Part shown: positions 25,005 through 33,555 of the stretch, piece by piece
How positions within the stretch are numbered: the first letter of the stretch is position 1
Layout of the letters: each line of letters opens with the position of its first letter
Origin: Amoebidium appalachense
Taxonomy: Eukaryota > Ichthyosporea
Assembly: GCA_963693365.1 (NCBI GenBank)
Contig: CAVNZM010000036.1
Location: 1-45,831 of the forward strand
Direction of reading: 5' to 3'
Length of the DNA: 45,831 nucleotides
Translations under genes and position numbers: made by a program
Notes under the pieces: model-generated
The model's database searches: none
Told to the model about the DNA's origin: nothing
Seen by the model: the letters and a program-made list of their open reading frames with translations, nothing else

Positions 25005-26564
25005 ATGGAGTCACGAAACCAGTTCAACCTCCCCCGCACCCTGAAGGGTACGGAGTCTGCAATTACTGATTGCGTGCACAAGCAGTTGACCGAGGCCTAC
25101 AAGACAATACACGCGGAGCTTGTGGGGAGAAGCGATCGCCTAAGAGAGCTCGAAAAGGAAGTTGGGCATCTCCAGAGTAAACTGGCCCAAGAGTCTCAGC
25201 GCGCGCGGTGCCTGCAGGCACAGCTAAATACTGCACAACAGTCGGCCGCTGCCGAGCGGCAGCAGCACCTGCGGGAAACCGAAAAGCTTCGTCGCACCAT
25301 CGAGGAGTTCAAAGCACAACACAGCGACTGCGACGAGGTGTTAGCCAAGGCATCTTCTGACGAGCTGTTGGTCCGTCTGACGTCAAAGGAGCTCACGAAG
25401 GCACGTGAGTTGCTCCTGCAGAATGGCATAGACATGGATGCGCCGGACAGTAGGCTATCGACGGATTCCTCTTTGGAGCTTAGTGGAAAACGCCCGACCC
25501 CACCCGACACTCCGGAAACGCCGTCTATTGTAGACCCGCCTGCAAAACGCATCCGCGTTCAAGGCCTCGGCGTGGGTCGTCGTTCTCCGCAGCCGTACGG
25601 CGGCCCGGTCCCCTCGTCGACGGGGGATTCCAAGGTCACCCAGGCCACGTGGCAGCCGCCGCTTGAGCCCCAGTCGCCTGCGCGCACCGAGGACGACACT
25701 GAAGACACCGAGGACCAGAGATCTACCACACAGTCACCCATTCGCGACACTCGGGGTGTGGCCCGCAAATCCAAGAATGATATCGCGCACAAGTTTCTAA
25801 CGAATATTCCCTTCTGGAAGCTGTACGGCCCCGACTTCGGTTCGTTCGTTACCACGAGCCACAGCTACTTCAACCGAGGCACTCCCCTCGGCAAGATCTT
25901 CGAGAACTGCCGCGGGCATCGCAACGCCCCGGGCTGCTACCAGTACGCGTCGCGCGTTTTCGTGCTCGTAGGTTCCTATCTGCTGGCCACAGCCGACAAG
26001 ACCACCCTCGACGACGTCTTTTTGAGGAAAGACAGAAAGGAGGTTCTCCATTGTCTGCGCACGTACGACCCACCGTCCCCTCTCGTGGAGTTTCTTAACA
26101 GGACCCACCGCAAGCAGATACTCAGCCAGGGGAAGTGGCAGGAGGACGCGTTGAACGACAGGAGCGACGTTGTCCAGCGGGTAGACATATCGGAAAAATA
26201 CTTCAGGAATGGGATTGCACGCGCCATGACCGATTGCCTCTTAGTTCGGCCTCGGCTGAAGGGCACGGATCAAGAGTACGAGATCAAGGTGTCGCTTCGC
26301 ATCGTCGAGGCTCTCCGGCTCGTCGAGTACGTGCTCAACAACACCGCGGACACTTTTCGCAAAGGAACCTACAAGGTGGAGAATTGCATCACACCCGCGA
26401 GAAACGCGTCCGGCTTGTCGGTCTTCTATCGACCGATGAAAGAGGACAACGGCCCGGATCCGAGCTATGAAGTCGTCGAACACATAGACGTTGCTTCCAT
26501 TGTGGGGGGTGAGATTCATCTCGATATACCAGACGAGGAGACGCGGGCGAAAGCCCTAGACTGA
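25005..26564 (+). CDS. Coiled-coil protein with conserved-looking C-terminal domain, 519 aa
   Basis: The start is ATG 25005 (MESRNQFNLPRTLKG); the frame is open back to a GTG at 24936, but that lies upstream of the TATA-like box. Residues ~20-115 form a long coiled coil (RLRELEKEVGHLQSKLAQE, then AERQQHLRETEKLRRTIEE). Residues ~150-250 are Pro/Ser/Thr-rich with a possible nuclear signal (PPAKRIR). The C-terminal ~260 residues are a mixed folded domain (KFLTNIPFWKLYGPDFG). A scaffold or replication-site protein would fit, but I do not recognise the family. Confidence 0.68.
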   Translation: MESRNQFNLPRTLKGTESAITDCVHKQLTEAYKTIHAELVGRSDRLRELEKEVGHLQSKLAQESQRARCLQAQLNTAQQSAAAERQQHLRETEKLRRTIEEFKAQHSDCDEVLAKASSDELLVRLTSKELTKARELLLQNGIDMDAPDSRLSTDSSLELSGKRPTPPDTPETPSIVDPPAKRIRVQGLGVGRRSPQPYGGPVPSSTGDSKVTQATWQPPLEPQSPARTEDDTEDTEDQRSTTQSPIRDTRGVARKSKNDIAHKFLTNIPFWKLYGPDFGSFVTTSHSYFNRGTPLGKIFENCRGHRNAPGCYQYASRVFVLVGSYLLATADKTTLDDVFLRKDRKEVLHCLRTYDPPSPLVEFLNRTHRKQILSQGKWQEDALNDRSDVVQRVDISEKYFRNGIARAMTDCLLVRPRLKGTDQEYEIKVSLRIVEALRLVEYVLNNTADTFRKGTYKVENCITPARNASGLSVFYRPMKEDNGPDPSYEVVEHIDVASIVGGEIHLDIPDEETRAKALD

Positions 26565-26957
26565 GCCGCGACACTTGTAGCAACGTGGGGTGGTGCGAAT
26601 GTAGAATCGTATCTTGTATGATATGGTGTAGCAAGCATGGGTTGGGGGCTAAGTGGACGACTGCTGCAATGACATTTGCTAAGCTTCCATTTCTTGGTCA
26701 TATATAGATTGTCCGTTTGACAGTTGTTGGTTCTTTTGTCTAGAGCCGTGGTCACAGACCGCAACAACAATAAACAAGTGTCAAGTTTCACACAAGGCAC
26801 AGGTGTCGTTATCCAAAACTGCCAATCTTGGGCCAAGGTTCTTGTAACCTTGCATGACCATGCCACTAGCCAAGCTCCATTCATGACCCGTGGTCATGTT
26901 GGCAAGATTGGGAAAGGATGGCAGGTTAGACTATCTGTGTGTCGCTTTATTTGTTCG
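26565..26957. other. Intergenic region, ~390 nt, holding repeat copy B
   Basis: No ORF of quality. The region between the two convergent genes contains the structured dispersed repeat at 26822-26940, and CTTTATTTG near 26945 may carry a polyadenylation signal for the - strand gene (CAAATAAAG). Confidence 0.6.
26822..26940 (+). repeat. Dispersed structured repeat, copy B
   Basis: Nucleotides 26831-26940 match copy A at 6063-6172. Copy B is enclosed by a 9-bp inverted repeat, CCAATCTTG (26822-26830) with CAAGATTGG (26903-26911). Inside are a hairpin CAAGGTT-CTTGT-AACCTTG and a longer-range stem CATGACCA (26853-26860) with TGGTCATG (26891-26898). The fold is a ~90-nt multibranched structure, not a tRNA. 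Confidence 0.75.
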
Positions 26958-28447
26958 TCACTCCACGGCAGCAAAAAGCAGCAACAACGCCACCACGACC
27001 ACGACACCCCAAAACGCCCAAGGATTGGCCCGTGCCCATGCCGCAAGGTCGCTTCGGGCGTCTTTCGGGGGGGCGGAGGTCTGGACGGTCCCACCCGCGC
27101 CCGTGCCAGCCACCGCACTTCCGCCCGCGCCCCCGCCCGCGGCTCCGGGTGACGTCACCCCGGGCACGGTGGAGTTGGAGCCTGGGACGGGCAGCGGGGT
27201 GACGGTGGCTGCCCCGGACGGGTTGGAGTCGCTGGTCTTGATCGCGGTCTTGCCGGCCTCGTCCTTTCCGATCTGCATCAGACACTGCTGGACCTGCGTG
27301 GCCGCGATGCGCGAGTCAGAGTTGTCGGATACCTCCATTGCCTGGTTGCACACCTGCACGTTGAGGTTGGTGCACGTCTCGCTCTCCATCTCGCCGGTCT
27401 TGTACCCGCTGATCTTGCACAAGGAGTTGTGGCATTGGACCGTCCATCCGTACTTCTTGAGCGTTTCTATATCCACACCGGCCGGCATGGGCCAAAAGCA
27501 CGCGCATGTCTTGTCGTCCAGCGCGGACTCCTTCTTGCAGAAAAACTGCGCGTACGCGTTCACGGCGTTCTCCTGGGTCTGTCCGTACCTGTAACCCTTA
27601 CCGAACTTCTCCTGGTCGTGGATGTCCATGTCCTTCTCGTCCTTGTTGCGCGAGAAGTTGAGGATGTCGCGCAACCGGATCGGCCGCACCGTGTCCCATT
27701 CCTGCGGGCGCTTGTAGTCGAACATGAACAGCAGGTACCGGTTATGCAGCCGCAGCAGGTCGATGTAGCGCAGGTGGTGGTCGTTGCCGGACGACACGCT
27801 TCCCTTGTATACGACCCGCCCCCCCGCTGCTCCAGCGTCACCAGGTGGCGGTGCGGCGCACGGATCCAATAGTCAGCCGACCAATACTTCTGGTAGTCCG
27901 CCCACTGGCGGTCCATCTTCTCGTTCGCCCAGCCCGGTGCGCACAGCTTGCTGCCCGGGTTGTACGTTGTAAAAGCGGGCTGGTTGCTGACGGCCACGTA
28001 GTCGCTTGGACAGTTGAGCACCTTAAGCCGCGAACCGCCTTGGCGCGACTTCTGCGCGCATCCCACGGCCTGTGCGTCCTCCTGTAGGTCGCCGTTGGAC
28101 GGTACGTAGCAGAAGCGCGGGTCGTCGTAGATCAGGCACACCAGGTCGTCGTCCCGTACCGGGAATCCAGGCTCCCCGTGTGCCCGCATGCAGTCACCAG
28201 GGTACTCCGCAAGCGAGCACGATGCCCAGGCAATAAAGGACACAGGCTTGTATTTGGGAAACGACGGATGGGGCAGCGGGAACTGCACACGAAGCCCTGG
28301 CATCTGCTTGGAGTGGTGGGCCCCCTGGTTCTCGAACTGCCACTCCCACTGGTGTCTCTTGTACTCGGCCCATTGTACGAACTTCCAGGGGTAGTCCGGG
28401 TTCTCCTGCAGCCGCTCGATGTCGTCCTTGGTCCACTCGATACTCAT
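26958..28447 (-). CDS. Entry-fusion/myristylated-membrane-protein-like protein, one frame break
   Basis: Two - strand frames make one ~495-residue gene. The N-terminal frame runs from ATG 28447 to ~27820, and the C-terminal frame from ~27825 to 26958. The C-terminal part has DDKTCACFWP, then CHNSLC, CTNLNVQVC and a last Cys pair, followed by a Pro/Thr/Gly-rich stalk and a C-terminal membrane span (FWGVVVVVALLLLFAAV). This Cys pattern with a C-terminal anchor matches the poxvirus G9/A16/J5 and iridovirus myristylated membrane protein family, known virion-membrane components of entry-fusion. The protein starts MSIEW, so it has no N-myristoylation glycine. The break coincides with seven C at 27819-27825. 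Its start overlaps the aquaporin stop (ATGA). Confidence 0.65.
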
Positions 28448-29181
28448 GTGTTACCTACCGGGTTTAAATTGGCGCGCGCGGCCTGTAGGGCCAACATCCC
28501 CGTGCCAACCAGTCCGCCCGCCAGCCCACCCGCGAGTGGGCCCACCACGAAGACCCACAGGTGTGCACCCTCCTCGGCCCCGACCGCAGCCGCTATGCTG
28601 CGCGCAGGGTTGATGGAGCACCCGGTGAACGGGATCAGCAACATGTGCATGAGAAACACCACGGCCCCGATGGCGAGCGGCGCCACCACCGGCGCGATGT
28701 CCACCAGCTCGGGGTGCTTGCACACCACGGTCACCGTAAGCACCAGTACGGCGGTCGCGAGCAGCTCAAGCGCAATGGCCTCTGCCTCGGTTCCCGCGTA
28801 CACGCCGTTGACCCCGAACCCCCCGTGGTAGGCGGACGGGACCACCGCCCTGAGCAGTCCGACACCCACGATGCCGCCCACCACCTGGGCGGGCACGTAC
28901 AGCGCCAGCAGCGTGGGGTGCAACCAGCCGCCCGCGACGAGGCCCAGCGTCACGGCCGGGTTGAGATGACCCCCCGACACGGGCGCACACACGGCTACCA
29001 TCGCTCCCACCACGCCGCCGAAGCCCGCAGCCACGGCCAGTAGGTCGGCGGCGCCCGTTGCGCCGTGGGTCGCCACGCCCGTGGCCATGGCGATCCCGAT
29101 GGCCGTGAAGGTCAGCACCGCCGTGCCGAGCATTTCCGCAAGGAAGGTCGCGCCGTGTCGGATCACGAAGGGCAGCAGCAT
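28444..29181 (-). CDS. Aquaporin, water-channel type
   Basis: This is a 245-residue, six-span membrane protein of the MIP family. Both pore signatures are intact: HLNPAVTLG (Asn74-Pro-Ala) and SINPARS (Asn191-Pro-Ala). Counting from the NPA asparagines, the four aromatic/arginine filter positions are Phe54, His179, Cys188 and Arg194, the combination known from orthodox water-selective aquaporins. Viral aquaporin-family channels are known in a few chloroviruses (an aquaglyceroporin). It lies between the entry-fusion-like gene (4-nt overlap) and an unknown gene on the same strand, so it is probably co-expressed with virion-membrane genes. GAAAATAAAAATC lies just upstream of the ATG. Confidence 0.93.
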   Translation of the reverse strand: MLLPFVIRHGATFLAEMLGTAVLTFTAIGIAMATGVATHGATGAADLLAVAAGFGGVVGAMVAVCAPVSGGHLNPAVTLGLVAGGWLHPTLLALYVPAQVVGGIVGVGLLRAVVPSAYHGGFGVNGVYAGTEAEAIALELLATAVLVLTVTVVCKHPELVDIAPVVAPLAIGAVVFLMHMLLIPFTGCSINPARSIAAAVGAEEGAHLWVFVVGPLAGGLAGGLVGTGMLALQAARANLNPVGNT

Positions 29182-29283
29182 TGAGAGCCGTGGAGATTTT
29201 TATTTTCGGAAGGCACGGTTGTGTGCGCACTACAGATAGGCACCCAGGGGCTCGATGGCGCTTCCGACGTGCACGGCTCTTGT

Positions 29284-30115
29284 TTACTTGTGGCGTATCG
29301 GGTTGGCGCTGGTCGCGACGGTGCGTTCGACGAGCATCGCGAGGCTCGTGTGCGGCGGGAACAGGTGGATGAGCTCGGTGGCGGTCTCGCTCGCGCTGTA
29401 GGGCTCGCGCAGCAGCTACGACAGAGTCGTGCCCCCTAGCGCGTGCGGCGTCGATCAGGTCAAAGTCGTAGTAGTCGAAGTAGGCCGTGCCGACCACGGC
29501 GCTGTAGTGCGCGCCGCTACGCATGAGCTCCGCCAGCCGGTCGACCTCGGTCATGAAGGCGCGGCGGTTCTGTGTCTTGGCAAGCACCTGCGAGAAGAGG
29601 TACCTGTCCCCGGGGTGTGTGGAGCCCGACTTGAGCCGCTGCCTGAAGTCCCAGCCGAGCAGCAGTAGCGCGTGTAGCTTGGTCGTGGCCACCAGGGGGT
29701 TCTCGAGCTTGAGGTACAGCGCGGTCGTCTCGGGCGCGGCGTAGTAGAACGTGTATGTCGGGGCGCGAGGATGCGGGCGAGCGTCTGCCGCGCGGCCGAA
29801 CCGTAGGACCTCGACGTATCCGCCGGCAAAGGACTCGAGGCGTGGGAACGGCCGTGCCGTGCACGCGTTGCCCGGCTCGCGGTACAGCTTGTCCCTGTTG
29901 CAGGCTGCGGGCCTCCTGCGCAGGAAGAAGTAGGCGTTTCGCGCGCGCAAATCGAACGGACACCCATCGGTCTTGTGCACGAGCTTGGCGTAGCGCGGGT
30001 TGCACCTCGCCGATCGAAGTGACGTGTAGTCGAACAGCTTTTTGGACCGGCCGCGTCGGAACAGGTGTGTGTATTGGTCAATCGGTGCGCGGGGGCGCGG
30101 GGGCTTCTCGCTCAT
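29284..30115 (-). CDS. Unknown basic protein, ~275 aa, one frame break
   Basis: The frame from ATG 30115 is coherent down to ~29440 (RRGRSKKLFDYTSLRSARCNP, later YFDYYDFDLIDAA). After a five-C run (29432-29436), a different frame continues sensibly (SASETATELIHLFPPHTSLA) and stops at 29284, close to the aquaporin start. The uncorrected frame instead runs on antisense-like through the aquaporin gene with an Arg/His-rich composition that is clearly not natural. The protein is Arg/Tyr-rich with no recognised family. Its start overlaps the stop of the small upstream gene. Confidence 0.55.
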
Positions 30116-30369
30116 TGTGGTTGGGTGGACCTTTTATCGGAATCCGGGGCACGTGTGGCCGCTTTGGCGCTGCGGGACTTGAAGATCTCCTCGTACATGC
30201 GCTCCATGGCCGTTCGCGGGGTCTCTTCGGTCACGTCGCGGCCGTTCAGCTGCAGGTACGTCACGAGCTGGCCGGTCGACAGGTGGTCCGCGAGGCCAGC
30301 GCGTGGTCGTTTGTGTCGGGGGTGCCTGGCCGGTAAGAGTTGGGGCTTCTGGCTCTTCTGCTTCGGCAT
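30112..30369 (-). CDS. Small SAP-like DNA-binding protein, 85 aa
   Basis: The ORF is intact from ATG 30369, and its stop overlaps the next start (ATGA at 30112-30115). The N-terminal 30 residues are basic and proline-rich (MPKQKSQKPQLLPARHPRHK). Residues ~31-68 read LSTGQLVTYLQLNGRDVTE and then a second helix, the 'L-x-x-G-Q-L-x-x-Y-L-x-x-N-G' shape of a SAP motif, a two-helix DNA-binding element. This is an inference from the pattern only. It ends with a charged tail. Confidence 0.5.
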   Translation of the reverse strand: MPKQKSQKPQLLPARHPRHKRPRAGLADHLSTGQLVTYLQLNGRDVTEETPRTAMERMYEEIFKSRSAKAATRAPDSDKRSTQPQ

Positions 30370-30389
30370 CTACGGGGGGCGCACATTTC

Positions 30390-30773
30390 TCATTCCAGCA
30401 CACGCTTGGGCTGTGTGAGCACCAGCGCCTCGCGCGGGCCGCCGGCGGTCTTGCCGCCCTTGACGTACCAGCCGTCGACCTTGTACGCGTCGCAGATCTT
30501 CTGGGCGCGCAGCTGCTGCGCGGGCGTCAGGCGCGGGCGCCGCGCGAGGGCCACGAGGAACTGCTTCTCCGGAGTTGGCTGGCCCAGGTCGGGCAGCAGC
30601 AGCACCAGGTCCGTCTTCACCGTGTACTGCACGGCATGCACGCGACGGCGGCCCAGGTGGCGGCCGTTGCTCAGTATGCGCGCGCCCTTCTTCACGGCAA
30701 GCGTCACGTGGCCGTCGTGGTGGCGCGCGTTGCACATCTTGCGGTCGAGACACAATCCGCTTGTGGCAGCCAT
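30390..30773 (-). CDS. Unknown basic protein, 127 aa
   Basis: The ORF is intact from ATG 30773. It is rich in Arg/Lys, with a central strand-like section (VHAVQYTVKTDLVLLLPDL) and a C-terminal segment GWYVKGGKTAGGPREALV. It lies 20 nt upstream of the SAP-like gene on the same strand. No signal peptide or membrane span; no recognised family. Confidence 0.5.
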   Translation of the reverse strand: MAATSGLCLDRKMCNARHHDGHVTLAVKKGARILSNGRHLGRRRVHAVQYTVKTDLVLLLPDLGQPTPEKQFLVALARRPRLTPAQQLRAQKICDAYKVDGWYVKGGKTAGGPREALVLTQPKRVLE

Positions 30774-30790
30774 CTAGGTGTGCGTGCGAT

Positions 30791-30949
30791 TTAAGCGTAC
30801 AGATGGTTCAGGTCGTTGAGAATGTGCATGACCGAGGCGACCAGCACGAGCGCTGCGGCCAGCAGGCGCACGTAGCGCAGCGTCCATTCGAAGTTCCATG
30901 CCTCGGGGAGAATGCGGAGGCCGGCAAGTTCCATTGCGGTGGGGGACAT
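30791..30949 (-). CDS. Small single-span membrane protein, 52 aa
   Basis: A short ORF from ATG 30949 (MSPTAMELAGL) with one clear membrane helix (YVRLLAAALVLVASVMHIL), ending NDLNHLYA. It fits neatly between neighbours (17 nt to the next gene on the same strand), as in compact viral gene arrays. The alternative frames here are Arg/Pro-rich and unnatural. Confidence 0.55.
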   Translation of the reverse strand: MSPTAMELAGLRILPEAWNFEWTLRYVRLLAAALVLVASVMHILNDLNHLYA

Positions 30950-31076
30950 AAGAGCTGGGGGGCAGTGTCGCAGCTAGTGAAAGGCTCGTGTCGGACACCG
31001 GCATTTAGTCCCCCGCAGGTGACCTAATACGTGAGCTGCACGAAGTGCTACGCCGATCCACCCCGCTGGCTTAAAG

Positions 31077-31085
31077 TATAAAAGG
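31077..31085 (+). promoter_or_regulatory. TATA box of the 31101 gene
   Basis: TATAAAAGG, only 16 nt before the first ATG and 34 nt before the second (31119). If transcription starts ~25-30 nt downstream, the second ATG is the real start. Confidence 0.6.
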
Positions 31086-31100
31086 CGTGCGCGGCAACGG

Positions 31101-31382
31101 ATGCCTCAGTCCGCACCAATGGCCATTCCTCCTCCTCCTGCTGACTTGGCCGCCACCCTCGGCCCCAAGACTGCGCTGCTGGGCGCGTTCGCCAAGTTCT
31201 GGGACCTGGACAGCGACATCGACGAGCTCGCCATCAACGAGGATCTGAGCGGGGCACGCGTGCAGGCGCTGCTGTTCAACTACAACGCAGACAGGAACGG
31301 CAGGGTTGCAATAGTGGAGCATCTTCGGACACACCAATACGTGATCGAGGGCACCGACTTCCGCTTTGAAGTGACCGGGTAA
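31101..31382 (+). CDS. Unknown small protein, 93 aa
   Basis: In-frame ATGs lie at 31101 and 31119. Given the TATA box at 31077-31085, the second (87 residues, starting MAIPPPPADLA) is plausible. The sequence is mostly helical in character (KTALLGAFAKFWDLDSDID, VQALLFNYNADRNG) and ends in a Phe-rich strand. It lies divergent from the small membrane protein gene. No recognised family. Confidence 0.55.
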   Translation: MPQSAPMAIPPPPADLAATLGPKTALLGAFAKFWDLDSDIDELAINEDLSGARVQALLFNYNADRNGRVAIVEHLRTHQYVIEGTDFRFEVTG

Positions 31383-31655
31383 GACTCCAGTTCAAAGTTA
31401 AATTTTTAACGATTGGCTGTAATTTGCAACCCATGCCAAGCAAAATCGTGATTGGTCGAGGGCACCTGAAAAGTGTTTACGAGGGCAGGGATTTCAGGCT
31501 CTGTTCTGTGAGGTAAGGTCGTCTAGGAAAAGGTGTTTTTCCTTTTTGATTTGTTCAATTTAAATCAGCGGGATCGTGCAGTTGTATTTAGTTCCCTGAG
31601 GGTGACCCAATTCGTGATTGGTCGAATTGGTACGGGTGGGTGAATTGCAGTAAAA

Positions 31656-32461
31656 ATGCCCAAACGCCAGGATGAACTAAAACGTGTCGCCACAGACCCG
31701 CTGGACGCGGCCGCCCCGTGACCGAGATCTACATGAACCCCAAGACCTTCAAGCTCCTGGTGATGACGGTCCAGACTGCCATCGGAAACGAGGTGCGCTA
31801 CTACTACTGGCGCGTCGAGCAGGCGTTCAAGATCCTGCACCGCGAGAACCGCGTGCAGGCCCAGGCCGCGCTCGTCGAGGCCACCGCGCGCGCGCAAGAG
31901 AACGAGGCCCGTGCCGCAGCGCTGTCCGCGAGCCTTTTGAAGATCGAGACCTGGTACACCGAAACCGCCGAGCTGCTGGACACAGCCAACGAGCGCCTGG
32001 AGATGTACGAGTGCGACACCGACCATCCCCAGCGCATCGTGTCCCTGCCACCCGGAACGTCCCCGAACACGCACTGTCTGGACACGGCCTACGGCCGCGA
32101 GCTCGCGCGCAAGGTGTTCCACGACGCCGCCGTGCTTCTGTGGCGCAACCACCAGGACTTCGAGCACCGCTTCGATCCGGCCTACTGGAACAGTCTCGTC
32201 AACTGGCACCTGACCGTGGACCCCGCACAGTCCGTGTACCGCTCTCACATCAACGTGTACACGGCACTGTGCAAGGCCGCCTACACGCTGCACGGCGTGC
32301 CCAAGGTGACCAACCTCACCTACAACCAGCTCTACGACGTGCTGCGCCGCCTGGCCCGTGTGCTCGGTAGCTGCCTGGTGCAACAGGCCGAGCTCGAGAT
32401 GGTCTTCGGCGACCAGCTCGACAGGCACACACAGACCACATTGGACACGTTTATGGCTTGA
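31656..32461 (+). CDS. MSV199-like protein, one frame break near the N-terminus
   Basis: ATG 31656 gives MPKRQDELKRVATDPLDAAAP before a stop. The next frame, from ~31718, continues NPKTFKLLVMTVQTAIGNE and VRYYYWRVEQAFKILHREN. The 'F-K-x-L-x-M ... V-R-x-Y-Y-x-x-V-E' pattern is that of the C-terminal end of the MSV199 domain, found in insect poxvirus, iridovirus and other NCLDV proteins and thought to bind DNA. A coiled coil follows (~65-110), then a helical C-terminal domain of unknown type. The break coincides with four C at 31714-31717. The frame from 31718 otherwise has only a GTG start, supporting a lost 5' connection. Confidence 0.6.
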
Positions 32462-32514
32462 TTTTCATATGTGTCTGGGACTCAGAAATGGTTGGTGTAT
32501 TTGTTTAATTTCCG

Positions 32515-33357
32515 TTACAACCCGCCCGCCTCCAGGGCAGCGGCGATGGACACCGCGGTCCCAATAAACACCTCCCTACCAAACAGTCTGTACGTACGCC
32601 GTGTCACTATCCCTACCACGCACCCCCTCAGGTCCACCAGCGGCCCGCCCGAGTTGCCGCGGTCCACAGCGCCGCTGAACACCAGGTGCTCGCGCACATC
32701 CCCGCGCCGCTGCGGCTCACGGTCGACCGCCAGCAGCTTGCCGACCGTGAACTGCACGCCCTCGTGTCCCGCGGGGAGCCCGATGGCCACCACGGTCATG
32801 TCCGGGTCCGTGGGAGTCGCGTAGTAGCGGCACAGTCGGTCGTCGGCCGCCGCGTGGGTGTAGGGCGCGTGGAGCACCGTGAAGTCGTACCGACCGCTCT
32901 TGTACCGCACCGTCGCGTTCGCCACCGTGCCGTCCGCAAACTCCACCGCCAGGGCCCACGGGTGCCGCGTGGGCGGGCCGTGGCTGCAGGTGAGCACGAA
33001 CACCCCGCGGCCGCTGCCGTCCGGCACGTACACGCCCGAGGTCCACCCGGACGGCGTGGACGAGTGCGCCACGCGCACGATGTGGTTGCGCGCCACGTGT
33101 GCAACCGGGGGATATCTGTCGACGTGTGCGATGCCCTCGTACCGGAACACAAGGTCCTCCCCACCGGTCGCTCCCCAATAGCGCCTCAGCAGCCTCCCCG
33201 GAGGGACTTCGATCTGCCCGGAGGCCGGCTGGGGCACGACGTGCTCAAACACCGGGGCCCACGCCGTGCGTGCTTGTGCCTCGCCGGCATCCAGGGCAAG
33301 TGTGTTGGCAACTACACCGACAGCCAACAGACTCAATGCCCGAACGATGCGCATCAT
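32515..33357 (-). CDS. Secreted trypsin-like serine protease
   Basis: This is a 280-residue protein from ATG 33357 (a GTG lies six codons upstream). Residues 1-22 form a signal peptide (VRALSLLAVGVVANTLA). The catalytic triad is visible: His126 in VLTCSHG, Asp158 in GRYDFTVLHAP and Ser236 in RGNSGGPLV. The spacing and the GNSGGPL motif fit the Trypsin_2/HtrA-like branch of chymotrypsin-fold proteases. There is no PDZ domain or membrane anchor, so it is a single-domain secreted or virion-packaged enzyme. It is convergent with the MSV199-like gene. The substrate is unknown; cleavage of host or virion proteins is possible. Confidence 0.85.
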   Translation of the reverse strand: MMRIVRALSLLAVGVVANTLALDAGEAQARTAWAPVFEHVVPQPASGQIEVPPGRLLRRYWGATGGEDLVFRYEGIAHVDRYPPVAHVARNHIVRVAHSSTPSGWTSGVYVPDGSGRGVFVLTCSHGPPTRHPWALAVEFADGTVANATVRYKSGRYDFTVLHAPYTHAAADDRLCRYYATPTDPDMTVVAIGLPAGHEGVQFTVGKLLAVDREPQRRGDVREHLVFSGAVDRGNSGGPLVDLRGCVVGIVTRRTYRLFGREVFIGTAVSIAAALEAGGL

Positions 33358-33555
33358 GACGACGCTGATATGCACATGTGAAGGTCGAGATGGTTTGGGC
33401 GTGACTGTATAGATTGCAGCGCGTACGCGATGGGTGGGTGGCTTTCATTGGATGTGGTTAGACTAGCCGACCAATCACACCCCCCCGCCCACGACTCGAC
33501 CCGAATCGACTATCCGAACCGCCGAACACCCCGACCCGACCCGACAGTCGGATGC

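Noticed and set aside
26822-26940. tRNA gene
   Set aside because: The cloverleaf-like fold lacks a T-arm TTC motif, a proper anticodon arm and a 7-bp acceptor stem of tRNA geometry.
28766-29283. A long - strand ORF running from the 30115 gene into and across the aquaporin gene
   Set aside because: Beyond ~29430 it becomes Arg/His-rich and lies out of frame over a strongly conserved aquaporin. A different frame gives a natural ending at 29284, so the long version is a frame-break artefact.
19840-31731. A 14-nt match TGACCGAGATCTAC at ~19.84 kb and at 31.72 kb
   Set aside because: Too short to call a repeat in 46 kb of GC-rich sequence, with no extended similarity on either side.
31565-32428. 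A 287-codon - strand ORF opposite the MSV199-like gene
   Set aside because: Val/His/Leu-rich antisense shadow of a GC-rich gene; the + strand protein carries the recognisable motif.
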